The notes: generated from the sequence alone by a model not told the origin. A DNA stretch of 64,000 nt from Copromyces sp. CBS 386.78 (GCA_030685235.1 MU839196.1:80708-144707), one strand, 5' to 3'; positions 49,009 to 60,846 are shown, numbered from the stretch's first letter. A program made the numbers and translations.

Positions 49009-50530
49009 TGACGTGGATGAGTTTTAGACAGACTATCACTGGAGAGAAACAGTGGACATGGAAACAGAAACCGAAATCAGCGTGTGGACATATGGACATG
49101 TGGGGACGCCGACGGGCAAGGGGCAGCAAGTTTTCATTCGTGGGAAGGAAAAGAAGAGAAGAGAAAAACATGAAACTCTCTCTCAGACTTTGCGGGAAAC
49201 TACCTACCTAAGGTACATAGGTAGAGAGAGGTATTTACAGCTAGTTAGCGAGGTGTTTTTGGTGTTTGGCTTCCTTGGTTTTGTGTTGACTGGAGGTTCA
49301 TTCGGGATACGGGTGTCCTCATGGTTCCTGGACTGGATAGTAGTAGCATTAGTAGGTACCTAGGTAAGGTACCTAGGTAGTGAGAGGGTAGCGAGTTGAT
49401 AGATACCTTAGATGGTGAGCATTCTCAAGAATATAGTGTAGGTGCTCTATGAAAATCCCCCTTTTACACAGCGCCGCAGGTCCTTGTATTTTGTATCCGC
49501 TCGTATTGGCGTTAATATTACCTACCTAAAATCCAGATCCAGTCCCTGACTGACATCGAATCCGATCCTTCAGCCTCCCCAACATAACAGACATACCAAA
49601 AATGAGACCCAGACGCTCCATACAACGACACTCTGCTGTACTGTACTGTGCAAAACGCATGTGTTCTTGTGTTCTTCAGCCCTTCTTGCCTTCTTCTTTA
49701 GAGGTATTAGCGCTTCAAGCTTCAAGCTTAAAAGTCGCTGTGTGGTCTCCGTTCCTTTCTTTTTATCTACCTAGAATAAGAGGAAGCCTAGGTAGCTACA
49801 CCCACCCTAAACCTGCAAACACATAGTTTTCCTATAGGCACCCACCCTTTTGAAAATATATTTCTTAAAATTTAATACAGGGGCATGTAGCCTTCAACTA
49901 TCCAAATTTCTGAAAGCTAGTTTAAATTAAATAGGTTAATAAGCCAATAAATAACCTCCCTACCACTCTAAAAAGTGCCTACTATTAATCGTTGTTGATA
50001 TTTCAAGTTTTATTGCACAGCTCAGACATCACCATTGCAAATAGTTAAAAGACGTCCGCTGTCCTAGAAACTCATAGTAATAAATAGCGTGGATAGGTAA
50101 ACTACTTATACATATCCTCATATGCGAAAGGATGATCCAATCATTTTTGGTCAAAATATTTAGAAGTGGCTGGAAAAAGTGGGTGTCTGTAGAGGTAAGG
50201 AAAAGGGTGGGTGTGGCTAGGCTTCCTCTTTATTTTTGTAGGTACCTATACCATTGACAAATACACCTCAAAGCAACTACCGTAACTCAACGCCACTTGC
50301 TTGATCCTTCTCCCCGGCCCCACCAGGAGAACCAGACCCATCTGCAGTCTGTACCTAACCTCAGGTATTCCCTCCTCATAATATTCCATTCCTTTTCGAG
50401 TCCCGACTGGAGTCCCCATGTATTCCAGTCCAACCATCACATTGAGCATCCATCATAACACCCTACTAACGTATGAGGTGTATGGCCTAAAGTGCAACCC
50501 TCTCTCCACCCTCTCTTTCTTTCTTTCTTT
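49009..50530. other. Intergenic with a MITE-like inverted repeat
   Basis: 1.5 kb without a supported gene. Contains TACCTAGGTA-type short palindromes (49,352-49,380), an inverted repeat at 49,767-50,246 and a (TTTC)n microsatellite just before the 601-aa gene's 3' end (about 50,512-50,531). Confidence 0.55.
49767..50246. repeat. MITE-like element with imperfect ~90-bp terminal inverted repeats
   Basis: About 480 bp. Left CTACCTAGAATAAGAGGAAG... at 49,767 is mirrored by the right end at 50,246 reading inwards GGTACCTACAAAAATAAAG..., sharing AGAGGAAGCCTAG, ACACCCACCCT and a second CACCCAC block. The interior is AT-rich and non-coding. Target-site duplication unclear (possibly within TACCTA). 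Confidence 0.65.
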
Positions 50531-52336
50531 CTACTGAATCTCCACCCCTTCCATGCCATCCAACTCCCACCCCAAATATGAACCCCCATCACCCTCCATG
50601 TGCCTGTCCCAATCAAACACCCGCCTCATCATATGCCTCGGCCCCCAACACAAGCACGCATCCTCGTCATCCACCGCTCCACCCACCTCGTCGATGGACC
50701 CGTAGCTAAGCAGCCAGCCCTGCGCCTTGGACGACGGGCGGAAGTCAAAGCCGTTGGGTTCCCATGAGCCCCCGCTGCTCCTCTGACACCTCGGCATCCT
50801 GAACGGTTTTACCTTTTTGTTCTTATTCTGGTCAAGTGGTATCCCCGTGATCTTGGATCGGTGCATGCAGTAGCGGTAAAAGTCCCGGGAGGCGGCGTGG
50901 TCGGCGATGGATTTCATGGGTGGAAGCGGAAGAGGACACCCCTTTTGGTTCATGTTCTTGGTAGAGGTAGAGGTATGAAGGGAATGGGAGTGAGAGGAGG
51001 AGGAGGAGGATGAAAAGGAGGAGGAGAAAAAGGCAGACCTGGTGAACAAATCCGGTATTTTATCCTCACCGATGTCACACCCTGGACTACTGTAGCGGAA
51101 CGTGCGAGCGAGAAAGGCTTTCAGGAGGGTCTGCCGGAGGGAGTGGGCGAAGCGGAAGGGCGGGATATTGTTGTTATCATTAGAAAGAACGGCTTTGAAG
51201 GCGGGGCCGATAGAAATAGAATTGAGGGGGGTGCCGGTGGGGAGAAGAAAGCCCGGTTGGAGGGATTCGGGGAGACGGGAAAAAGCGCTGGCGGGGCCGA
51301 CAAAGGTGTAGTAGAAGGGGAATCCCTCATTGGGGTCGGGGCGGGCGGGATTTTCTTCCTCCTCCTGGTGGTGTTGTTCCTCATTGTCGCCATCAGGGAC
51401 ATCAGCGACATGGCCCGAAAGTCGGATGAGATCCACGGACGCCTCGAACATCCTGTTTTGGAAGCGCGAGGCATCTACCACGTTGTTCCTCTTGTGTACC
51501 TGGTCTTCTTGCCAGTTGCTGTCAGCCTGGCAATCGTAGCCTGGACAGAGAGGGCGATAGGGTGTCGAAGAATGGAGGGCTTCCTCTTCGTTTAAGGGTT
51601 GTGACCAAGCTTCCAGCAGGGATGGCTCGATCTGTTGTTGGGCGGTTCGAAGAACGAGGTTGATCCATTCGTAGCCGTTGTAGGTATCGGGATGTCTACC
51701 GTTGAGAGCAGAGAAGACAGGGCAGGTGCAGGGCCCTGGGTCTGCTGCAGGCTTGGGCTCCAAGGAGGGTCCAGAGAGATAGGCGTCCGCGCCGTCCGAC
51801 AAGAGTTGGGCTAGGTTCCAAAGCCAACTGGCCATGATGTCGGCTGTCGGCCTGGGCCTGACTAGCTCCTGGGCTGTGAAGCGGGGGCAAGCCATCCAGA
51901 GCATCTTCTTGCCCAGCTTGTACTGGTCAAACAGGTCGTGAGCACGGTCTGGCCTTCCCATTGCTCTGTAGCAAGTCATGGCAGCGAATGCATCGACTAG
52001 TGTATACCAATTCGTATCGAGGGTAAGACGGCGGACGGCTGGTTGGAAGATCTCGTCTATTTCTTCCTCAGACAGATCTAGCCCGTAGTTGTTGGATGGG
52101 TTTATGCCCAAGTCGGCCAGCTGGACGTCCAAGAAGGTGTGGGCTGGACGAAGCCGTTCGTCAGGTGAGATGCGGTTCCAGCCGAGGTCAGGGGCGGAGG
52201 CCGTTTTGATAAAGTTATCGAGACAGCGGACCTTGCAGTTGTAACAGACGTCGGTGGAGGGACGGATATAATCTTTGAGGAAGAGAAGGTATGCCTGCGG
52301 GTCGTCGGAGAGGTAGGGAAAGATGGGTGAGGCCAT
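50531..52336 (-). CDS. Hypothetical protein, 601 aa
   Basis: Single long frame, ATG at 52336, stop at 50531. Not recognised. The N-terminal part (1-230) is compact and helical with a Cys pair (VCYNCKVRCLDNF) near residues 31-38 and LDTNWYTLVDAFAAMTCYRA. The middle has an acidic run (EEQHHQEEEENP) and a Ser-rich run (SSSFSSSSSSSHSHS). The C-terminus has PFRMPRCQRSSGGSWEPNG and DDEDACLCWGPRHMMRRVF. No signal peptide or membrane segment. It looks like a lineage-restricted fungal protein. Coding is supported by frame length, composition and lack of competing frames. Confidence 0.75.
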   Translation of the reverse strand: MASPIFPYLSDDPQAYLLFLKDYIRPSTDVCYNCKVRCLDNFIKTASAPDLGWNRISPDERLRPAHTFLDVQLADLGINPSNNYGLDLSEEEIDEIFQPAVRRLTLDTNWYTLVDAFAAMTCYRAMGRPDRAHDLFDQYKLGKKMLWMACPRFTAQELVRPRPTADIMASWLWNLAQLLSDGADAYLSGPSLEPKPAADPGPCTCPVFSALNGRHPDTYNGYEWINLVLRTAQQQIEPSLLEAWSQPLNEEEALHSSTPYRPLCPGYDCQADSNWQEDQVHKRNNVVDASRFQNRMFEASVDLIRLSGHVADVPDGDNEEQHHQEEEENPARPDPNEGFPFYYTFVGPASAFSRLPESLQPGFLLPTGTPLNSISIGPAFKAVLSNDNNNIPPFRFAHSLRQTLLKAFLARTFRYSSPGCDIGEDKIPDLFTRSAFFSSSFSSSSSSSHSHSLHTSTSTKNMNQKGCPLPLPPMKSIADHAASRDFYRYCMHRSKITGIPLDQNKNKKVKPFRMPRCQRSSGGSWEPNGFDFRPSSKAQGWLLSYGSIDEVGGAVDDEDACLCWGPRHMMRRVFDWDRHMEGDGGSYLGWELDGMEGVEIQ

Positions 52337-52860
52337 GGTGTCTGTATTATATCGTTGGTATGTGGGTTTTGAGCGGTCGATAAAGAGTCGTGGAATTCGG
52401 CAAGGGAGCTATTCCTGGACGATAGCACTATTTATGCCGACGAGCGGGTTGAAGTTGCGAGCAGGACTCATCACTGACCGATGTGTTTGGTGATGCTCTT
52501 CATCGTCGTGGATCAGATCCTCCTTGATTGTGGGCTCGCATCCATGAATATCCTCGTGGTCGTGGACCATTCACCAGACATAACAGCTACTCTCGTCGAC
52601 TAGAGTGAGTGGTCTCTTGGGCGATATCGACGCCACAGCTTCGAGATGACCTTGGAAGTGGTAGTAGTACTCAAGACGACGTCGATGCTTCAGCGTTTGA
52701 TTGTTTGGGGCATGTTTGGGACCCCCGTGACGCACGCCAAATGCGGGCGTACGATGCGCGGAGTACGCTGTTGATGAGCATGTGGACCACCGAGAGCCAT
52801 CCTAGTAAGGTCTATCCCTCCGATCCAGTGCATCGTAATGTCCGCCAGGCACGCTCATAT
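52337..52860. other. Intergenic, 601-aa gene promoter / Nudix 3' flank
   Basis: 524 bp between two minus-strand genes. The plus-strand frame beginning at 52,609 runs into the Nudix gene antisense and is a shadow. Nothing else recognised. Confidence 0.5.
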
Positions 52861-53562
52861 TCAAGCCACTTCCACTTCCTTTCCTTCCAACGCTCTCTTA
52901 CTTCTCCCCTCAAAACCCTCCAAAATCGTCACCTTCTGCTCCTTGGTAGTGAAAACCAACCTCAACTCCTCCTTTTCTCCCCCCTCGCCCTCAAGAACCA
53001 TCACACCCGTCCTACACTCCTCCGTCGTCGCCCACACAAACCTCACATGCTCATTCGGATCAATCACCACCTTTGGCAGTCCCTTCCACTTCCCATCCCC
53101 TTCATTGTCCCCAACAGCCGTACCACACCCCTCATCAACCTCCACCTCGACACTAATCTTCAACACCAGCTTCCCACTCCTCGTCAAAAACACGTGCGGC
53201 GGCTTTGTCGCATCACCAACCTGACAAACCATCCTCCTGGGCACCAGCCCCGCCTCCTCCCACATTTCTCGGGCAACACCATGCAAGAAGGACTCGTCTT
53301 GGGGATCGATAGCGCCGCCGGGGATTTCCCACCGCAGAGGCATGGAATCATGCGGGGCGCGTTGCAGGAGGAGAATGCGGTCTAGGCCGTCGGGGGCAGA
53401 TTTCGAGAAGACGAGGGCGCCGCCTGCCAGACCTTGCGGTTTGATGCTGCCTTTGAGGGGAATGGAGAGGAAGTGGGATGTTGGGTAGTTGAGGTGCGAG
53501 GCGGAGGGGGAGATGGTGAATGTGAAGCCTCCTGGGGGAAGGGGGCGGGGGAGGGGGGTCAT
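52861..53562 (-). CDS. Nudix hydrolase
   Basis: 233 aa, intronless, ATG at 53562. It contains a full Nudix box, GX5EX7REUXEEXGU, as GGAIDPQDESFLHGVAR followed by EMWEEAGLV (about residues 78-103), preceded by ILLLQRAPHDSMPLRWEIP. Such enzymes hydrolyse nucleoside diphosphates linked to another moiety; the substrate cannot be told from the box. An insertion between the later strands (GCGTAVGDNEGDGKWKG) and a Glu-rich C-terminal end are individual features. No targeting signal seen. Confidence 0.92.
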   Translation of the reverse strand: MTPLPRPLPPGGFTFTISPSASHLNYPTSHFLSIPLKGSIKPQGLAGGALVFSKSAPDGLDRILLLQRAPHDSMPLRWEIPGGAIDPQDESFLHGVAREMWEEAGLVPRRMVCQVGDATKPPHVFLTRSGKLVLKISVEVEVDEGCGTAVGDNEGDGKWKGLPKVVIDPNEHVRFVWATTEECRTGVMVLEGEGGEKEELRLVFTTKEQKVTILEGFEGRSKRALEGKEVEVA

Positions 53563-55124
53563 TGTGATGTGTGAGTTGAGTTGTGATTAGCGTAACGAAG
53601 AAGTTGAAGGTCTCGAAGAGGATCAGGTTGAGAGCAAAGTGCGAAGCTGACGTTGAATATTTGTCGCCCGGCAGGCAACAATGGCAGCCTAGGATATTGT
53701 TAGTGTAACCCCGCGGCCCGCTATTATTGTTAACGCTATTGGCGCCTGAATGACTGCGCTCAATGTTTCCATGCACAGCTCCAACTTCTCACTTTCAACT
53801 TCTTTTTTGCTCAAATCTCATGTCATTGTCCATGCAACTCAATGCTTGGTCCAGCACAGTTGGACTGTCTCCAAATCTCTGATTTTCCAGGCGTTTACAT
53901 GTCCACAAACCTGCCCCTGTACAAGATGACTGCAACACTTTGTCCCTCTACGCCGGCAATGTCATCAGCGATTGAAGCCTGAAGAGAGCCCCAAAAGACG
54001 GCACTTGACCAACGCGTTCCCATCATGTCTTCTACCCGCTCCCTCAAAGGAGGCAATGTTTAAGGTACTTTGGGCAATAACCTCCAATACCACCAAGTCA
54101 ATAAACCTCTATCGATAAACCAACCCGCTAACAATTCCACACAGGACACACCATGTCACTGCCCTCAGATGACCGAAACAAGGGATCATCCGCCTCTGAT
54201 TCGCTCGCACTGACGCACCCTTCATCTCATCCTTGGCTGCACCAGTGACAGTCAACCCCTGGATTGGAGGCTCACTGAATGGGCCCTTGTATCGACCCCT
54301 GGATTTTCATGTTTGATCTCCGCTCGACTGGCGTTCTGGTGGTTTCGCACCTTTTCTGGGCGAAGGGTTGGCGGAAGCATATGTCACGCCATTTGGTGCC
54401 GGTTCAAGATGATGCAAGTTCTTTGAGATGGCCATGTCGATTGGGGTGGATAATACCTTACCTAGAAGCATTTGGGGATGCCTAGGTACAGTAGTGGTAT
54501 TGACGACGAGATATCCGATGAGATTCCCGATAGGAACCGGCTTCGTCACATATCTACCAGAAAGATCAAGGATCTCCATGTGATATTTTCGATTCTGGGC
54601 TGACACAGCCAATGTCTCTCGGGATCCGGTACCGTAGCCTGGGAGGCAGTTCCTCCACCCACCTCACACAATCAATCCCTTGGTACCTACCATCAAGATT
54701 CACAAAGTCGTTTCGTCAACTTTTTCATCGTCTTCCTTTCACCTTTCCACTTTGTTTTCTCTCTCTCTCTCTCTCTCCACCTCCTTTCTTGTTTTGTTCC
54801 CGGTCACGATACCTCTTCCCGTGTGTTTACATAAGGTACCGGGCCGGAGTGGAGCGGAGTGACTCGGATATCACATCTCAACCTCGCTCATCCCGACAAC
54901 GACGGAATAGATGATCAATAGGTAACTTTGGTTGAGCTCTTTCATTCATTTAATCATAGTACGCGGGTCGTTACTCACAGTCTTTCTTGGAATTTCCTTC
55001 TGTTTCATTTCATGCTTTGGTCAGCATCAACCAATCTTTTCTTCTAAATCCAGCTTAGCCATCTTTCATATCTCATGCCAACCGTTTTTCGATAACCCTT
55101 TCACGGAACCTATCGGCTGCCGAC
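53563..55124. other. Intergenic, divergent promoters of Nudix and protease genes
   Basis: About 1.56 kb. Pyrimidine-rich tract (CT)n near 54,758-54,780. Short frames only (for example 54,612-54,914), without domain signals. Presumably holds the promoter and 5' leader of the aspartic protease. Confidence 0.5.
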
Positions 55125-55260
55125 ATGGCGGCTTTTCCTTTCTTCTCAGCAGCAGCCTCTCTCGTGCTTGTCCAACTAGCAGCACCATGTTCAGCCCAAC
55201 ATTTGAATCTTACCGGGCCGTTCCACCTCACCAACTACACCTCCAGTCCAGCCACCGCTC

Positions 55261-55293
<33 letters not shown>

Positions 55294-57068
55294 CATTACA
55301 ACCCCTCAACCTCACCACCCACACTGCCGGTGATGGCTGCGTCCATCTCCCCATCATCCACTCCACCAACATGGACCACTTTGCCCGGCGAGGCATCCAA
55401 CTCGCTCTCAACAACCGATCCGACGTAGCTTACTACGCCCAACGTATGTCACCGCCCTATTCCTTACCTGCCTGCAGTCCCAACTAACACCCAAAAGTCG
55501 AAATCGGCACCCCTCCCCAAACAGTCTACACCCAACTCGACACCGGCTCCTTCGAGCTCTGGGTAAACCCCGATTGTACCACCCTCTCCTCCCCCTCCGA
55601 CTCCTTATTCTGCCAGCGAATCGGGCACTACAACCCCTCCTCCTCCTCCACCGCCATCCCGCTCGGCGGCACAACCAAGACTCTCCACTACGGCATCGGC
55701 TCAGCCACCATCTCGTACGTCACGGATGTCGTCTCGCTCGCCGGCGCCACTTCTTCCCTACCACTACTAAAGAAAGTCCAGTTCGGCATAGCCACCTCCT
55801 CCAAGGACGCCTTCAGCGGGATCCTCGGTATCGGCTACGGCGAGGGCCTAGCAACCAAATACCCCAACTTCATTGACCAACTTTACGCGCAGAACGTCAC
55901 AAAGGTCAAGGCGTACACCCTCGCGCTTGGCTCCAAATCGGCCAAGGAGGGGACCATCGTCTTCGGCGGCGTTGATACCAGCAAGTTCTCGGGCCGGCTG
56001 GCGAAAATACCGGTTATACCGGCTAAGGAGTCGCCTGATGGTGTACCGAGGTTTTGGGTGCACATGAACGGGATTAGTCTTACGCCTCCCAAAGGTAGTG
56101 GAGGTACTGCCAAGTACATATACGAGGGGAGTCAGATACCGGCGTTTTTGGATAGTGGGAGCACGATGACGATTTTGCCGCCCAAGTTGGCAAGCAGGAT
56201 AGCGAAGGATTTTGGAAGCAGTCCGGAGCCGGATGGGAATGGGTTTTTTCAGGTCGGGTGTGAGTATGTGGGTATGAACGGGACGGTGGATTTTGAGTTT
56301 GTTGCTGGGACTGGGACTGGGACTGGGACAGGGTCAGGGAGTGGGCAGGATGAGGGGAATGGGAATGGGAATGGAAAGAAGGTGACGGTGACGGTTAGAG
56401 TCCCGTACAAGGAAATGATACGGGAGGTTGTGGGCGAGGGAGACGCCAAGACGTGTTTCTTGGGGGTGGTGGGTAGTGAGAGCTTTACGTTGTTGGGGGA
56501 TACTTTTTTGAGGAGCGCGTATGGTAAGTCTTTCTCTCTCTCTCTTCTTCTCCCCCTTTTTTTTTCGTTTTTTTTTTTTTTTGGCTTGGTGGTGGTGGAT
56601 AAATCATAAGATACTGACAGTAAGGACTTGACAGCCGTCTTCGACCTCCAAACTCACTCCATCTGGCTCACCCAAGCCTCCTCGTGCGGGTCCACGCCCG
56701 CCGCCCTCAAGGACGTCACCGATCTTGAGCGAGTGGTAGGCAAGTGCGCGGTGCAGCCGGGTCAGAAGGAGGCCGTGGTGGATGTTATCTCCGAAACATC
56801 GATCGCGGCGCCTACTGCCTCTTCATCGACTTCCCAAGTTGGGGGTGGAGGAACCGGAACGTTTACCACGGCATTCGTCACCACCACACTCGCGGTCCAT
56901 ACGGCTAGCACATCAGCATCGGCGACGGCAAGTTTGACGGATGGAGGAGTGAGTGGTATCGCGGCGACTGCGGCGTCGGGCGCTAGTGGGATGTGGTTGA
57001 GTGCCGGCAGTGGGATTCTGGGTGTCGTTGTTAGCGTCGGTGTCGCCGTGTTGGCGAGTTGGGTTTGA
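55125..57068 (+). CDS. GPI-anchored aspartic protease (yapsin-like)
   Basis: Exons 55125-55443, 55498-56523 and 56635-57068 (GTATGT...AACTAAC...AAAAG; GTAAGT...ACTGAC...ACAG), 592 aa. Signal peptide FFSAAASLVLVQLAAPCSA. A poly-Asn run is encoded by an (AAC)n microsatellite at 55,262-55,292. Pepsin-fold catalytic motifs are VYTQLDTGSFELWVNP and IPAFLDSGSTMTILP, plus GILGIGYGEG and SFTLLGDTFLRSAY before the last splice. A GT/GS/GN-rich loop is inserted before KKVTVTVRVP. After about residue 500 comes a Ser/Thr/Ala-rich stalk ending in a hydrophobic tail (GILGVVVSVGVAVLASWV), the layout of a GPI signal. Likely acts at the plasma membrane or cell wall. Confidence 0.92.
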
Positions 57069-58270
57069 TGGCCTTCAAAGTTCTGCATTCAGAGTCTGCA
57101 TACGGTAGCATGGCGTTTGATCAATAGATGGTTCAGTCGATTCCCTTGCTCGTCGCGTAGGTGCACATGTAGTTACGTGAATGTACACTATTCTTTCATG
57201 AGCCTATCAACAGCCAGCCAACTGCGAGTTGCGATGTGCAAAGAAGGAAGGGCCAAAAGATAACAAAAGATTGAAGGAGATGAGGGGATTCCAGGTTTGA
57301 GAATGACTGGTATAACCCTAACCCCCGTTTCTTGGCAGATGGTTTGTCCCAACCTCCAACTTTAATACCCGCAGCGCACAGAGCCTCCACCGAAAAGTCC
57401 CAAAAGTCTCACCAAACCCAAAACCAAATGTCTCAAATGACGTTCTTTCTACTCTCACCGGTCAACGCCAGTGCGACCCCTTCAACCTCCCGTCTCCCTC
57501 GGTCCTTCCCAACCACACGGAAGATGTGATGCCGATGCGGCGGGAGAAAGGCACGGAAGGTCGAATTTGTGGTTGCGGTGGTGGGATTTCGAGGTTTCCC
57601 CGCTTTTCGAGAATCATCATGTACACGATTCAGGGTCTGTTTGCTGATAAACTCCATGACATGATAACGACGTCTCCCTGGAAACAAAGCCGCGGTTTTC
57701 CAAAGTAAACACCTTTTAGTTTACACAGAGGCAAAAAGGAATTTCTTTCCGGTTCCCAAGACAGGAACAATTGAACAATGGTGTGCTGCGGGATGGCTTG
57801 ATATCGCGTGGTTTTGGTGGCGAACCCTTCCACATCTGGGGTTAACCGACTTTCATCGCTAGAGGTAGTCTACTATAGTGTAAGCTGGAATGTCTCCGGG
57901 TATACCCTCCCGGTCCCGTTTCTCACTTTTTATTCGGAAGTTTCCCACAAAAAAGTGGAAGGGCGCGAAGAGTTATACAAGACTGGGAATTGAAAGTCCC
58001 CCCTTCCCCCCCGCCAAAAAAAACAAAAAAAAAAACAAGCATCATCATCTGCCCAACAAGGTGCTTCGGCAGATTCGGGTCCACTACTGCCCATCGAGCC
58101 CACTGCCGTCCACAAACCTCCACTATTCATCCACTGATCTGTTCACTGAAAGTTCCATTATGCAATCCGCGGTTTACTCTGAACCCGGTCCCTGTGAGAA
58201 TTCAGGGTCGCCTTGTGCCGCACTAAGAATGACTGCACTAACTCATCGGATGGTGGTCGAAAAGGTTAGC
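57069..58270. other. Intergenic, protease 3' flank to RIPed block
   Basis: 1.2 kb of GC-normal DNA; overlapping short frames, none convincing. A poly-A-rich patch lies at 58,017-58,037. GC content drops at about 58,340. Confidence 0.5.
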
Positions 58271-60190
58271 TGGGTAGACTAAAAATGATCGCTGGGTAGA
58301 CTAAACCCACTTTTACGCTAAGTAAGCCGCCCAGCCGCCCAGCACACCGTATACATCGCTGCCCAACCTCGTCGTCGTCGTCGCGTATTCTATTAACGAT
58401 CGTTAACTATACTACGCAATTGAATAAAGCTATCGCGAGACCTTATCTACCGTTGCGCAATATTTTTGAGCGAGTATTTCGTAGTCTTTATTATTTTTTC
58501 GTAGAGTATTATCGAACTCGTTATATTATACTATATTACTTGTAAATCGCGTTCGCGTATTTAACTTAGTAAGTTAACCTTATATTTAACTAGAAATAAC
58601 TAGTATTAACGGGACTTTACTAGAATTCCTAGTTAAAATACTATTAATTCTAATTCGAACGGTTATTCTTTAACGGAGTACAATTCCCCTTACTAAAATC
58701 CAATCGCTATTAATCCGCCGTCGCCGCCAACCGTCGAAATTAGGAACGTAATTACCGTTCCCCACCCCTAGCGAGCGTAGGCTATTATTTATATCCTCTA
58801 ACTATAATAATAAGGTTATTACTTTTAATAAATTATAAGCGTACGCCGTATAACAAAGCTTTACGGTTTAATCGTACGGTAATATAAAGAGTAGGAAGAG
58901 GGGAGAAGAGTAATTCGTTATACGTATTAACTATGGTTATATATATAGCTATATTTATAAAGCTATTAGGTAAGAGGTTTAAAATATTAATTTACGTTAA
59001 TTCGATTACTTATACTAAGTAAAAATCGTATTAAAGAAGAGGTAAGGTAATTAGTAGTTCGCTAAAGAGATTAATAATAATTATAACTATAACTTCGATA
59101 CTATTAATTTCGTTAGTAACGTTATATATTGATAATAAGTTCGCTATAATTATAAAGAGGCTATTAATATCGCCGTCGAAAGGCTATTTAATATCGCTAG
59201 AATAATAGCCCACCAAATTATTTATTATTTTAATAGCACGTTAGATTATAATAATGTAGGATTAGAAAACGTTACCACTATTTAGTAAACTAACTATAAT
59301 AATCTAATTAAAAAATTATGTAATCTTCGAATCCCTATTATTACTAGGGAAGTATTTAATATCTAATACTATATTTAATAAATTAAATATAATTCCTATA
59401 TAATAATAAAAGCCTTTATTAACCTATTAGAATAATATAAAGATTATTATAGTGTTAAGTACTTTATTAAATATAACGAAGGAAGGAGGGTTATACAAGT
59501 ATTTTAAACTTTCGATTAATATATAGAAATATAGAAGAAGAATCCCTATTTACTATTAATCGATAATACGTATAAAGTAAATAATTATATAAATTTAGCA
59601 CTCGTACTTTTATATATTCTTTTATTATTATATAAATATATTTATTTACTATTTAAGAATTTATATTAATTCCCTTTTTTAAATAAATTAACTGCTTTAA
59701 CCTCCCCCTCCTTAATATTACTAGTATTAATATATTAGGCTATAATTTTAACGTTAGCTTCAGTCTTTCAAGCGGGAAGAAGTAGGAAGATTTCGAATAA
59801 TAGCTTTAGTACTTAAAGAAACTCTAAGAGGATTACAAAATCCCTAACCCTAATATTATTATTAGCGATTTCAATAAGGGATTTAAAAAGGCCGCTATTA
59901 CCACTTATTTAAACGTACTATACCAATTTTATATATAATACGTTATAAAGAATATAAATTATTATATTAAAAAGAAATAGGTATAACTAAGTGGCGTTAA
60001 ACTAATCCCTAATATTAATTTATTAAATCCCCCCCTAACTATACGGGACTTAAATAACAAAAGCCTTAATCCTCTATCTTACCGAAGCCTTACGGCCGCG
60101 CTAAAAGATAAGGTTACTAATAAATATTTCGATAACGACCTAAAAGAGGAAGACCCAAAAGAGGCTAATAATATACATTACTGTTAATAT
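58271..60190 (+). mobile_element. RIP-degraded Mutator-like (MULE) transposase relic
   Basis: AT-rich, stop-laden. Plus-strand translation around 59,440-59,620 gives ...YFIKYNEGRRVIQVF...KKNPYLLLIDNTYKVN..., which matches the conserved LLxDCTYKTNR region of fungal MULE transposases and the strand before it. The left edge has a tandem GCTGGGTAGACTAAA (twice, 58,269-58,304) and GCCGCCCAGCC. A matching inverted repeat at the right edge was not found, so boundaries are approximate. Non-functional. Confidence 0.65.
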
Positions 60191-60633
60191 AGGGGTGCAG
60201 GTAACGGTACCAGCGTGGTGCGGTTCGTTGTAAGCAAACACGTTCTTTTAGAATAACCGTTCTACTCAAGAAAACCGTTCAGCTCAAAAAAACCGTTTCA
60301 AGCAAATCCCTAGCCTCTGATTGGTTGGGTTGGTTTGGGAATAGGAGCTCTTGCCTTTTTCTTTTTTACCTTCTTATTTTACGAAATTATCTATGGGTAA
60401 GGTGACCAAACCCTCGGTACTCCCAATATCTAGCTCGTCACTTCCCTTTTACAACCATTACCTTCCTAAGTCTTCGTTACTTCCCTTTTACAACTATCAC
60501 CTTCCTAAATCTTCGTCACTTCCCTTTCAAACTATCACCTTCCCAAATCTTCGTCACCCAATCTTCGTCGCCCACCCAAGTCAAACCACTACTATCGTTA
60601 TCATTGTCATCATCATCGTCATCGCTATAGAAG
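60191..60633. other. GC-normal island between two RIPed relics
   Basis: 443 bp of little-mutated DNA with imperfect repeats of an AAAACCGTTC-type motif (60,258-60,300) and a 39-bp minisatellite. It ends at the Gypsy LTR. The open frame 60,351-60,668 exists because the minisatellite unit is a multiple of three. Confidence 0.6.
60436..60551 (+). repeat. 39-bp minisatellite, three copies
   Basis: Copies start at 60,436, 60,475 and 60,514 (CGTYACTTCCCTTT...AARTCTT), differing by a few transitions and a one-base deletion, followed by shortened CGTCACCCAATCTT and CGTCG remnants. Confidence 0.9.
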
Positions 60634-60846
60634 TATCACGGGGTGAGGCACTATTGGGGGTAGGGTAAGATATGCGTTGTTGTGCGAAGGAGAGGAAAGG
60701 AAGGATATGTGCAGAGGACTGGCTATATGGGCGAGAGCCCTGAAGCCAGGCCGTGCGCGCATATAACCCTACACGTAACCGTACTATAATAATAATTATA
60801 GTACGAATGTAGGGTAGGCATATTACAAGCTAATCCTATAATACTA
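60634..60846 (-). repeat. LTR of Gypsy copy 2
   Basis: About 213 bp, reverse complement of the LTR at 1,754-1,978, much less RIP-mutated on its outer side. On the minus strand it starts TAGTATTATAGG after a purine tract (about 60,847-60,855) and ends CCCCGTGATA. Confidence 0.8.

Noticed and set aside
58271..60633. Terminal inverted repeats for the MULE relic
   Set aside because: The left-edge GCTGGGTAGACTAAA has no reverse complement near 60.2 or 60.6 kb.
60351..60668. 105-codon frame with LPFYNYHLPKSS-type repeats
   Set aside because: Kept open by a 39-bp minisatellite (13 codons); no start context or homology.
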